Shown piece after piece: positions 45,875 through 53,491 of a stretch of DNA of 64,000 bases. The number at the start of each line of letters is the position of its first letter. Positions within the stretch are counted from its first letter, which is position 1. The translations under genes were made by a program, and so were the position numbers. A model generated the notes under the pieces. The model was not told the origin of the DNA. It saw only the letters and a list, made by a program, of their open reading frames with translations, and made no database searches. Source of the stretch: CAIWHR01 sp963836265 (GTDB lineage: Bacteria > Pseudomonadota > Gammaproteobacteria > Burkholderiales > Casimicrobiaceae); assembly GCA_963836265.1 (NCBI GenBank), contig CAWIIO010000008.1, positions 124,001-188,000 on the forward strand, read 5' to 3'.

Positions 45875-47662
45875 TCATGGCCCCTCGCTTCCGACGTGTG
45901 CCCACGCGTCGTCGCGGCCGGTGATCTGACGCGCGGTCGCGAGCGCGCCATCGAGGTCGAAGGCCGGCGCGAAATCGAGCACCTTCAGCTTCCGTTCGTA
46001 GGCATCCGGGAATTTAGCCATCGTTTCGACGACCGGCTTCGCGGCCGTGTGGCCGAGGCCGCAATGGCTCATTGTCAGCATGATGTGCATCAGCCGCTGC
46101 ATCTGCGCGAGATCGTACGCACTGCCCTTCCCCGCCGCGAGCTTGTCCATGTGGTTGCGCAGGAGCGACGTGCCCACGCGACACGGCGTGCAGAAGCCGC
46201 AGCTCTCGTCGGCAAAGAAATGCGTGAAGTTGCGCGCGACCTCGAACATGTCGCGGTCCCGCCCGAACACCATGAACGCGCCGGCGGTCGGAAGATCCTC
46301 GAACGCAAGCCGGCGATCGAATTCTCGCCACGGAACGCAGGTCCCCGACGCGCCGCCCACCTGCACGGCGAGCGCCCCTGCCCCGCCGCAATCCGCGAGC
46401 ACGTCGCGCACGCTCACGCCGAACGGATATTCGTAGACCCCTGGGTGCGCGCAGTCTCCGGAGACCGCGAGGAGCTTGGTGCCCGTCGACTCGGGAGTGC
46501 CCGTTGCGGCAAACGGCGCGGCGCCACCGACGGCGATTTGCGCGGCACAGGCGAAGGTCTCGACGTTGTTGACCAGGGTGGGCGCTCCCCGATAGCCGCG
46601 CGTGTCGGGATATGGCGGTCGATTGCGCGGTCGCCCGGGCTCGCCCTCGAGGGATTCGATCAGCGCGGATTCCTCGCCGCACACGTAGGCGCCGGCGCCC
46701 AGGCGGATCTCGATGTCGAAGTCGAAGCCGTCCTCATCGAGAATTTGCATCCCGAGCAGGCCCTCAGCGCGCCGGCGACTCAGCGTTCGCTCCAGCGTTT
46801 CGACAAGATAGAGGTACTCGCCGCGCAGATACAGAATCCCGGTGTGTGCGCCGACGACGTGCGCGGCGACCGTCATGCCATCAAAGACGAGATCCGCATA
46901 ACCCTGGAGCAGAACGCGGTCTTTGAACGTGCCGGGCTCGCCCTCGTCGGCATTGCAGATCACGTAGTGCGCATCGCCCGCGGCATGCCGGCACGACGCC
47001 CACTTGACCGCGGACTTGTATCCGGCGCCGCCGCGGCCGCGCAGTCCGGAAGCGTCGAGCTCCGCGAGCATTCCTTCCGCGCCGAGCTCGACGGCGCGCC
47101 TGATGGCGAGCCCCGGTGCCGGCCGTTCGCCGAGCAGACCGCCGGTGCGCCGGACATTCTGCGCGACCTCGAACAGCATCCGTGGCCACTCGACCAGTGG
47201 TTTCCCATTGCGGATCAAGCCGGCGACAAGATCGAGGCGCGTGCGGTCGAGCGACGGCAGCGCATGGCCGTTGACCAGTGCCGCCGGCCCCTGGTCGCCC
47301 AACCCGACGTCGGAAGTGCTGCCGACATAGACCAGACCGTCTTCGGAGACCTTCCCCGCCTCGAGCCACATCCGCTCGCACAAATACGCCATCATCTCGG
47401 CCTTGCCCTGCATCCGGTCGACGATGTTGTCGGAAAACAGGATTTCGTAGACGCCGCGCGAGCGCGTGTGCAGCAGATGGTGGAATGTCGCCACAGCCTC
47501 CACACGTACGCGCGGGATGTGCAACGCCTGCGCGAGCGCGTCGATCGCCGCCGGGTCAAGCGCGCCATGTGCCGCCTGCACGTCGCGCAGGATCTGCACG
47601 AGGCGGGTCGCGTCGCAGCCATGGCGCGCGGCGCATTCGCTGGCAGTGAGGGTCGTACTCAT
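45875..47662 (-). CDS. hoxF: NAD-linked hydrogenase diaphorase subunit HoxF
   Basis: A 595-residue fusion of a NuoE-like domain (about 1-150) and a NuoF-like domain. NuoF parts: NADH/FMN site GLRGRGGAGYKSAVKW, CNADEGEPGTFKDR, and the [4Fe-4S] motif ESCGFCTPCRVGTSLL with a later Cys in SHCGLGHT. In the NuoE-like part the cysteines that would hold a [2Fe-2S] cluster are missing (STSDVGLGDQGPAALVNG where others have CxGxCDQGP). It exchanges electrons with NAD(H) and is first in the hox operon. Confidence 0.95.
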   Translation of the reverse strand: MSTTLTASECAARHGCDATRLVQILRDVQAAHGALDPAAIDALAQALHIPRVRVEAVATFHHLLHTRSRGVYEILFSDNIVDRMQGKAEMMAYLCERMWLEAGKVSEDGLVYVGSTSDVGLGDQGPAALVNGHALPSLDRTRLDLVAGLIRNGKPLVEWPRMLFEVAQNVRRTGGLLGERPAPGLAIRRAVELGAEGMLAELDASGLRGRGGAGYKSAVKWASCRHAAGDAHYVICNADEGEPGTFKDRVLLQGYADLVFDGMTVAAHVVGAHTGILYLRGEYLYLVETLERTLSRRRAEGLLGMQILDEDGFDFDIEIRLGAGAYVCGEESALIESLEGEPGRPRNRPPYPDTRGYRGAPTLVNNVETFACAAQIAVGGAAPFAATGTPESTGTKLLAVSGDCAHPGVYEYPFGVSVRDVLADCGGAGALAVQVGGASGTCVPWREFDRRLAFEDLPTAGAFMVFGRDRDMFEVARNFTHFFADESCGFCTPCRVGTSLLRNHMDKLAAGKGSAYDLAQMQRLMHIMLTMSHCGLGHTAAKPVVETMAKFPDAYERKLKVLDFAPAFDLDGALATARQITGRDDAWAHVGSEGP

Positions 47663-47734
47663 CAGGGTGCCGCGACGTTCCGCGTCGGCGGGACGTCGCT
47701 ACCGATATGATCGACAATTGATGGAATCGCCCCG

Positions 47735-47748
47735 TTGACGCACGTCAA
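47735..47748. promoter_or_regulatory. FNR/Anr-like box upstream of hoxF
   Basis: TTGAC-GCAC-GTCAA is a perfect inverted repeat close to the FNR/Anr/Dnr consensus TTGAT-N4-ATCAA; it extends one base further on each side as GTTGAC/GTCAAC. Its centre is about 79 bases before the hoxF ATG, so a class II promoter would start near 47700. This would link the hydrogenase to low oxygen or nitrogen oxides. Confidence 0.5.
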
Positions 47749-47832
47749 CCGGCGGCTGATACCGGGCGATACGCGCCCGCAAGACTCACCCACGCCCTCG
47801 GACCGCCCTCGTGCGCGGAGCCCGTGGTCCGC

Positions 47833-50184
47833 CTATTTGGGAGCGACGCCTTTGAGCTGCTCGACCAGGCGTTCGTTGGCGGGGTTTTCCGGATCCAGAT
47901 CGTGCAGCACCTCGGCGTAGCGGAGCGCCGCCTTCCGATCCCCGGCCTGTGCGGTGAAGTAGGCGAGGCCCGTGAGCAGGTCACGATCGTACGGATGGCG
48001 TTTCTTCGCGGCGGCAAGCACTTTCAGCGCATCGGCATTCTGCCTGGCGTCGTTGAGCGCCACGGCGTAGACATACGCGAACCGCGCGTCGTCGGGCGCG
48101 AGGCGCGACGCCTCGCGCAGCGCCTTCAACCCCTCGGCCATCCGCTTCTGGCGCACGAAGGTCAGTCCCAGCGCGAAGCGCAACGCCGCCGCCTGCGGAT
48201 TGCGCGAAATGCCTTGCCGCAGCACGGTTTCGGCGTCGCCGTCGGCTCCTCGCGCCCGATAGAGATCGGCCAGGTTCGCGTAGGCGGCGGGAAACGTCGG
48301 ATCGAGCTCGATCGCCTTCCGGTACTCGGCGATCGCACCGCCGGCATCACCGCGTGTCGCATAGAGGTTGCCCAGTCCGAGCCGGCCCTCCGGGCGATCG
48401 GCGTTGTACGAATACGCCGCGATCTGCTCGGCGAGCGCCGATTCGAAGCGCGCCCGCTCGTCCGGCGCGAGTTCGCGCTCCGCCGGGCCCGCCAGCGCGC
48501 GCGCCGCGCCGATGCGCACGCCGCGCACCGGATCGTCGAGCATGCGCGCGAGATACTGGTGCCGCACGGGGGGGTCGGTGTTCGCGAGCGCGTCCACTGC
48601 CGCCATCCGGACCACCGGATCGGGGTCGTTGAGCGAGCGGGTGACCGCGTCCAGCGTGGCGGGCGTGAGCAGGCGGCCGAGTCTGTCGAGCGCACTGGCT
48701 CGGGCGAGGGCGGGCTGCGTCTTGTCGTCGATCAAGGTGATCAGCGCCCCGCGCGCGCCGGGCGCGCCAACCGACCCGGCGTGCAGCGCTTCGGAAAATT
48801 TCTGAAAGCCGTGCGGCGGCTCGCCGGTCCATTTCGCGATCGCATCGGCTGCCCACTGCGCCGATTTCGTCGGATGACAGCTGTTGCACGCGTTTGGCGT
48901 GCCGAGCGTTACCGAGAGGTCCGCACGCGGGATGCGCAGCGAATGATCATGCCGGGGATCGACGACCATGTACGTCCTCGCCGGCATGTGACACGCCGTG
49001 CATGCGGCGCCGGCGCTCGCCTGCTTGTGGTGCGTATGCGCCGCCGTGTCGTATTTCGCCGCCGCGTGGCAGCCGGCGCAGACGGCGTTGCCGGGCGCGC
49101 GCAGCTTCAGCGAATGCGGCTCGTGGCAATCCGAGCAGGTGACGCCCTTCGCGTACATCGCGCTCTGCACGAACGAGCCCCAGCTGTAGACCTCGTCGCG
49201 CATCTGGCCGTCGTCGAAGTAAAGGCCTTCGCCGAGGAGCGCGGGGCGGTGCGAGTCGAGTAGCGGCGCGCCGTGCACGTAGTCCTCGGCAAATCTCCCC
49301 GTGCGGGCGTGGCAGCGCGCGCACATCTCGATCTCGCGCGCCGATTGCCGCGGCACGCTGCGCCGCGCATTGCCGGTATTCGGATCCGGCGTCCATTTCA
49401 CGCCCTTGCGCTCGTCGAGCGCCAGCGCCAATCCCTTGCCTGCCGCGTAGGTCTTCGGGTCGCCCTCCTTTTTCGCCCACGCGAGATGCAGCGACCCGGG
49501 ACCGTGGCAGGCTTCGCATGCGACGTCGAGTTCCGACCACGTGGTCTTGAAGGTGCCGGACCGCGCGTCGAAATTCTTGCGCAGATTCGTCGAGTGGCAC
49601 TCGGCGCACTGGTAGTTCCAGTTCTGCTGGATGCCCGTCCAGTGGAGCGGGTCGCCGGCCTTGAGGCTCTGCCCGGGATACAGATGGAACCAGCGCTGCC
49701 CACCTTCCCCCCTCGGCCGCGAATCCCAGGCGATGCCGAACGCCTGCATCCGGCCGCCGGGCAATTCGATCAGATACTGCTGCAACGGGTGCACGCCGAA
49801 CGTGTACTTGATTTCGAAGTCGGCGTTCTTGCCATCCGGGCCGTCGGTGTTGACGAAGAACTTGCCGTCGCGCTTGAAGAAGGTCGACGTCGTCCCGGCG
49901 TAGACGAATTTCGTGCCGCCGAACTTGCCGCGCACCGATTTGTCGGCTGCGACTTGCATCGCGAGGTCGTGATCGGAACCTTGCCACGCCGCGTGCTCCT
50001 TCGCGTGGCATTCGGCGCAGGCCTTGCCGCCGACGTAGCTCGCAGCCAGCGCCCGCGTCGTCGACGCGCCCGGTGGGGCCGCTGACGCCGCCGTTGGGTT
50101 CTCGCTCCCGCGATAGCCGAGCCAGCCGAGCGCCAGCACAAGCGCCGCCCCCAACGCGACCATCGCGACGTTGCGCAGTTTCAT
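47833..50184 (-). CDS. Octahaem cytochrome c with HEAT and TPR repeats
   Basis: A 783-residue exported protein. Residues about 1-25 are a signal anchor. Eight CxxCH haem sites start at about residues 56, 193, 223, 288, 350, 369, 395 and 433. Residues about 470-560 look like HEAT-type repeats (LDAVTRSLNDPDPVVRMAA). About 590-780 are TPR repeats (GAIAEYRKAIELDPTFPAAY). The haem part resembles cytochrome c554-like electron-transfer proteins; the repeats suggest a docking surface. It lies 170 bases upstream of hoxF on the same strand. Its electron partner is unknown. Confidence 0.88.
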   Translation of the reverse strand: MKLRNVAMVALGAALVLALGWLGYRGSENPTAASAAPPGASTTRALAASYVGGKACAECHAKEHAAWQGSDHDLAMQVAADKSVRGKFGGTKFVYAGTTSTFFKRDGKFFVNTDGPDGKNADFEIKYTFGVHPLQQYLIELPGGRMQAFGIAWDSRPRGEGGQRWFHLYPGQSLKAGDPLHWTGIQQNWNYQCAECHSTNLRKNFDARSGTFKTTWSELDVACEACHGPGSLHLAWAKKEGDPKTYAAGKGLALALDERKGVKWTPDPNTGNARRSVPRQSAREIEMCARCHARTGRFAEDYVHGAPLLDSHRPALLGEGLYFDDGQMRDEVYSWGSFVQSAMYAKGVTCSDCHEPHSLKLRAPGNAVCAGCHAAAKYDTAAHTHHKQASAGAACTACHMPARTYMVVDPRHDHSLRIPRADLSVTLGTPNACNSCHPTKSAQWAADAIAKWTGEPPHGFQKFSEALHAGSVGAPGARGALITLIDDKTQPALARASALDRLGRLLTPATLDAVTRSLNDPDPVVRMAAVDALANTDPPVRHQYLARMLDDPVRGVRIGAARALAGPAERELAPDERARFESALAEQIAAYSYNADRPEGRLGLGNLYATRGDAGGAIAEYRKAIELDPTFPAAYANLADLYRARGADGDAETVLRQGISRNPQAAALRFALGLTFVRQKRMAEGLKALREASRLAPDDARFAYVYAVALNDARQNADALKVLAAAKKRHPYDRDLLTGLAYFTAQAGDRKAALRYAEVLHDLDPENPANERLVEQLKGVAPK

Positions 50185-50265
50185 TCTTCAGGTAGTCGAC
50201 ACGGAGAATCCGCGATCCGGCGCCGCGGCACCGGCGTTATCGCCGTTTGCGCGCCGGTCGCCTGG

Positions 50266-50293
50266 TTGACCGGCGCCGTGTTCATTGTATAGG
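50266..50293 (+). promoter_or_regulatory. Promoter-like pair facing into the rnhB 3' end
   Basis: TTGACC (50266-50271) and TATAGG (50288-50293) are 16 bases apart on the plus strand. No plus-strand gene follows, so it may be chance or drive an antisense or small RNA. On the minus strand the same patch reads TATACAAT, a possible -10 for the cytochrome gene. Confidence 0.3.
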
Positions 50294-50429
50294 AATGCCG
50301 CAGCGCGGCACGCTGCTGTGCCGGTTTTGGCTGCGCCACTCGCGCGGCGTTGCAGCACGTGCCGACGAAGTTTCTGTCGTTCATCGCCGCCATCCGCGCG
50401 TTCGTTCTCGCACGGAGGTGGAGCTCGCC

Positions 50430-51386
50430 CTAGCGAACGACCTTCCACCGTCGCGCCACCAGCAGCCTGAGCTTCTTGCACTCCGGCTCGGCGAGCTCCT
50501 CGGCCTGTGCCCGCAGCGCACCTTCGACGTTGTCGAGCGCCCCCCGCGTCCGCGCCGCCTCCAGTTGCGTCTTGAGCATGTAGAAAAGCGGCGAGTATTC
50601 GCCGCGCAGCTCGCTCATCACCGGGAAAGACATCCGGTGAATCGCCGACGGCCCGAGGCGCTGCAACGATTCGCGATGCCCGGGCGTGCCGTAGCCCTTG
50701 TGCGTCGCGAATCCGTAGCCGGGATATTCGCGATCGAGCGCCTCCATCATTCGATCGCGCTCCGTCTTGGCGATGATCGACGCACTGGCGATCGTGAAAT
50801 TGATCCCGTCACCCTTGTTGAACGGATTCTGCGGGACGTCGAGGCCCGGAACGGTGCGGGCGTCGACCAGCACGTGCTGTGGACGGCGCGGCAGCGCGTC
50901 GATCGCGCGCCGCATCGCAAGCAGCCCGGCGTGATAGATATTGAGGCGGTCGATCTCGTCCACCGACGCCACGCCGATGCCGAGTCCCGAGGCCCTGGCG
51001 CGGATCTCCAGCGCGAGGACCGATCGCGTTTCTGGATCGAGCCGCTTGGAGTCGTCGACGCCGGGGATCGCGGTCCCCGGTGGGAACATCACCGCGGCGG
51101 CGACCACCGGACCGGCGAGCGGACCCACGCCGACCTCGTCGACCCCCGCGATGTCGCGCACGCCGGTCTTCCAGAGCAGGAGCTCGAAGTGCCGCATCGC
51201 CTCCAGGCGAAGGCGTTCGTCGCGATCGCGCTCGAAGCGCCTTTTCAGCGCCTGGTAGAGCCGCTGCGCCCCGTGCCGTGGATCGCGCAGCAACCGCGTC
51301 AGGATTCGGGGCGAGACCGGCGCCGCATTCTCGAGGTAGCGCTGCCGAATCTCGTCGATCGAAAGGTCTTCCAGGCCACGCGCCAT
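50430..51386 (-). CDS. rnhB: Ribonuclease HII, extended form
   Basis: A 318-residue RNase HII, far longer than the usual 200 or so. Residues about 1-75 form a helical, charged N-terminal extension like that of Bacillus RNase HII. The catalytic core starts at IAGVDEVGVGPLAGPVVAAAV. Catalytic acidic residues are in GVDEVG, VLVDARTVP and NKGDGINFTIASASIIAKTERD, and the tyrosine motif THKGYGTPGH is kept. The GRG motif that normally reads ripened RNA-DNA junctions is GVG here. It is not beside lpxB, its common partner. It cuts at ribonucleotides in DNA. Confidence 0.9.
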   Translation of the reverse strand: MARGLEDLSIDEIRQRYLENAAPVSPRILTRLLRDPRHGAQRLYQALKRRFERDRDERLRLEAMRHFELLLWKTGVRDIAGVDEVGVGPLAGPVVAAAVMFPPGTAIPGVDDSKRLDPETRSVLALEIRARASGLGIGVASVDEIDRLNIYHAGLLAMRRAIDALPRRPQHVLVDARTVPGLDVPQNPFNKGDGINFTIASASIIAKTERDRMMEALDREYPGYGFATHKGYGTPGHRESLQRLGPSAIHRMSFPVMSELRGEYSPLFYMLKTQLEAARTRGALDNVEGALRAQAEELAEPECKKLRLLVARRWKVVR

Positions 51387-51446
51387 TCCGCAGAGAGCTC
51401 CCGAGGATTGCCGGATTGCGGCCGCCCGTCGAGGACGGCGCGATGT

Positions 51447-51452
51447 ATTTTA
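51447..51452 (-). promoter_or_regulatory. Candidate -10 element for rnhB
   Basis: TAAAAT on the minus strand, 61 bases before the rnhB ATG, in a 199-base gap. No strong -35 is seen. Confidence 0.35.
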
Positions 51453-51494
51453 TGCGATCGGCGAGGGGGAGGAGCCGAGAAGACGAACCCGGCG

Positions 51495-51522
51495 GCGATC
51501 GCGGAGCGACCCCGCCGATCGC
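51495..51522 (-). terminator. Hairpin between the MerR-TPR gene and rnhB
   Basis: GCGATC-GCGG and CCGC-(C)-GATCGC form a ten-base-pair stem with one bulge around a seven-base loop, about 65 bases after the MerR-TPR stop. No T tract follows. It may separate Ku-MerR-TPR transcripts from rnhB. Confidence 0.35.
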
Positions 51523-51585
51523 AGGAGAGTTCTTTCGCTCGGACGGGGAGGCGAGAAATCCGGAGAGGCGATTGCAGCGAATGAC

Positions 51586-52404
51586 CTATCCGGGTCCACT
51601 CAGCTTGCGAAATGCGCTCCAGTGGCGCAGCGCTTCCTGCTGCAGCCCGCGCGCCTCGCACAGGCGGGCGAGGTTGAAGTGCGCGTCGGCGAGATCGGGC
51701 GCGATGACGAGCGCCGCGCGATAGCTGTCCGCGGCGTCCTGCGGCTTCCCGAGGTCTTCCTGCACAATGGCCAGATTGAAAAGCAGCGTCGCGTCGGCGC
51801 CACAGCGTCGAAGTCCATCCCGGTACGTGGCTTCGGCTGCACTCAACCGTCCGCGCTCGTGCAACAGGCGGCCGAGGTTCACGTAGGCATCGCGATCTTC
51901 ATCGTCGGCGTCGAGCGCGCGCCGGTAGGCGTCGCAGGCCTCGTCCGGGTGCGTCGCCTCGAGCGCCAGCGCACGCTCGAACCAATCCGCGGCGGAACCG
52001 GCCTGCTGCGCCGCCGATGGCTCGAAGAACGCGAGCTGTCCTCCCGGCGACGCCACCTGAAACTGGAGCACGTACTGGCCGTTGTCGGGCCGCCACTGCG
52101 TTTGCCCTTCGCTGACGACCACCGCATCGCCCACGGCCTCGATGCGCAGCCCCGCAAGCGGCATCTGCTGCGGCAGCTTTGCTCGCAGCCGGCGCAACGA
52201 CCGCAGGATCCGCGAAGGCGGGATCTTGGCTTGCGCCAGTCCCTGCGCTGCGCGCAGCACCACCAGGTCCTGGAAGGTGAAGCGGTATTCCCGTCGCCGC
52301 CCCCGTGTCGGCGCGACGAAACCCGCTTCGATCAGTCCGCTCACGACGGTGCGAGGAACTCCGAGCAGCCTTTCGACCTCGCGCAGCGAATAACCTTCAG
52401 TCAC
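51586..52404 (-). CDS. MerR-like helix-turn-helix protein with TPR repeats
   Basis: A 272-residue protein. Residues about 5-75 are a MerR-type DNA-binding domain (YSLREVERLLGVPRTVVSGL, then GRRREYRFTFQDLVVLRAAQ). A middle section of about 70 residues has beta character. About 140-265 are three to four TPR repeats (AYVNLGRLLHERGRLSAAEATYRDGL). There are no metal-binding cysteines of classical MerR sensors. It lies 19 bases after Ku on the same strand, so it probably shares its transcript and may regulate or assist end joining. Function is inferred from position only. Confidence 0.8.
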   Translation of the reverse strand: MTEGYSLREVERLLGVPRTVVSGLIEAGFVAPTRGRRREYRFTFQDLVVLRAAQGLAQAKIPPSRILRSLRRLRAKLPQQMPLAGLRIEAVGDAVVVSEGQTQWRPDNGQYVLQFQVASPGGQLAFFEPSAAQQAGSAADWFERALALEATHPDEACDAYRRALDADDEDRDAYVNLGRLLHERGRLSAAEATYRDGLRRCGADATLLFNLAIVQEDLGKPQDAADSYRAALVIAPDLADAHFNLARLCEARGLQQEALRHWSAFRKLSGPG

Positions 52405-52423
52405 GAAGACTAGCCATCAAACC

Positions 52424-53332
52424 CTACCGCTTGCCGACCTTTCGACGGGTCTCCGGCTCGGCGGCAATCTTCCGCGGCGGCTTGCGTTGTCCGGCCTTGA
52501 GCGCCGCGGGCGCGGGTTCCGGCGCCGGGGCGGGCTTCGGCGCTCCGCGCTTGCCCGCGGTCTTCTCGAGGCTCGCGCGAAGCGCTTCCATCAGATCGAT
52601 CACCTGCGCCCCGGTTTCCGGCGCGCTCGGCGAGATCGCGATCTCCTCGCCCTCGACCTTCCTCTGCACTGCGGCCTCGATGCGCTTCTTGACCTCGTCC
52701 TCGTAGCGCGTCGGATCGAAAGCCTTCGACGAGATCTGGCCGATGAGCTGCTTCGCGAGCGCGAGCTCGCTGTCCCGCACGGGCGCCTCCTCGATGCCGA
52801 CCTCGGCGATCGTGCGCACTTCGGGGGCATAGAGGAGCTGCTGCATCACGAGGCCGCCCGGGATCGCGCGGAGCTGCACGATGTACTGCTTGCCACGCGC
52901 GGCATAGCGTCCCACGGCGGTCTTTCCGGTCTGGCGCATGCTCTCCGCGAGCAACGCGTAGGGCTTCGCGCCGCCCTTGTCAGGTCCTAGGAAATACGCC
53001 TTGTCGTAATAGATCGGATCGATGCTCTGCGCGGGTACGAATTCGCTGATCTCGATCGTCTGGGTGCCCTTTTCCTCGAGCTCCTTCAGCTCCTCCGGAG
53101 TGAAGGTGGCGTATTGATCCTTGGCGAATTCGTAGCCCTTGACCATATCGGCGCGCTCGACGACGACGCCTTCGCGGGCGCACAGATACTGCTGTTTCAG
53201 CCGCGAACCGCAACCGCGATGCAGCAGATTGAATGAAATGCCCGCCTGCGCCTGGGTCGCGGTATAAAGCTTGACGGGAATGGCGACCATGCCGAAGGTG
53301 ACGGTCAGCGAAGCCAATGCGCGAGCGGCCAT
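52424..53332 (-). CDS. ku: Non-homologous end joining protein Ku
   Basis: A 302-residue bacterial Ku. It starts MAARALASLTVTFGMVAIPVKLYTAT and has the core INFLLH-type segment (here SFNLLHRGCGSRLKQQY), KGYEFAKDQYATFTPEELK and YYDKAYFLGPDKGGAKPYALL. The C-terminus is a Lys/Arg/Pro/Ala-rich tail that binds DNA and LigD. Ku homodimers hold DNA ends for LigD. ATG 53332 is preferred over GTG 53344. It diverges from ligD across about 160 bases. Confidence 0.95.
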   Translation of the reverse strand: MAARALASLTVTFGMVAIPVKLYTATQAQAGISFNLLHRGCGSRLKQQYLCAREGVVVERADMVKGYEFAKDQYATFTPEELKELEEKGTQTIEISEFVPAQSIDPIYYDKAYFLGPDKGGAKPYALLAESMRQTGKTAVGRYAARGKQYIVQLRAIPGGLVMQQLLYAPEVRTIAEVGIEEAPVRDSELALAKQLIGQISSKAFDPTRYEDEVKKRIEAAVQRKVEGEEIAISPSAPETGAQVIDLMEALRASLEKTAGKRGAPKPAPAPEPAPAALKAGQRKPPRKIAAEPETRRKVGKR

Positions 53333-53491
53333 GAGGCGCCTCACGGTTCTGGGGGCGGAACGCGCCGCCCGGGGCCGCTATCGTGCCAAAATGGCGCGGA
53401 TCCTTCAACTGCGCGCCTCTTATGGCTGTTGCAGAAAGTTTCGGGTGTCTCCTTTTGGGTCGGAGACGACCGGCACCACATAGCCGAAATC

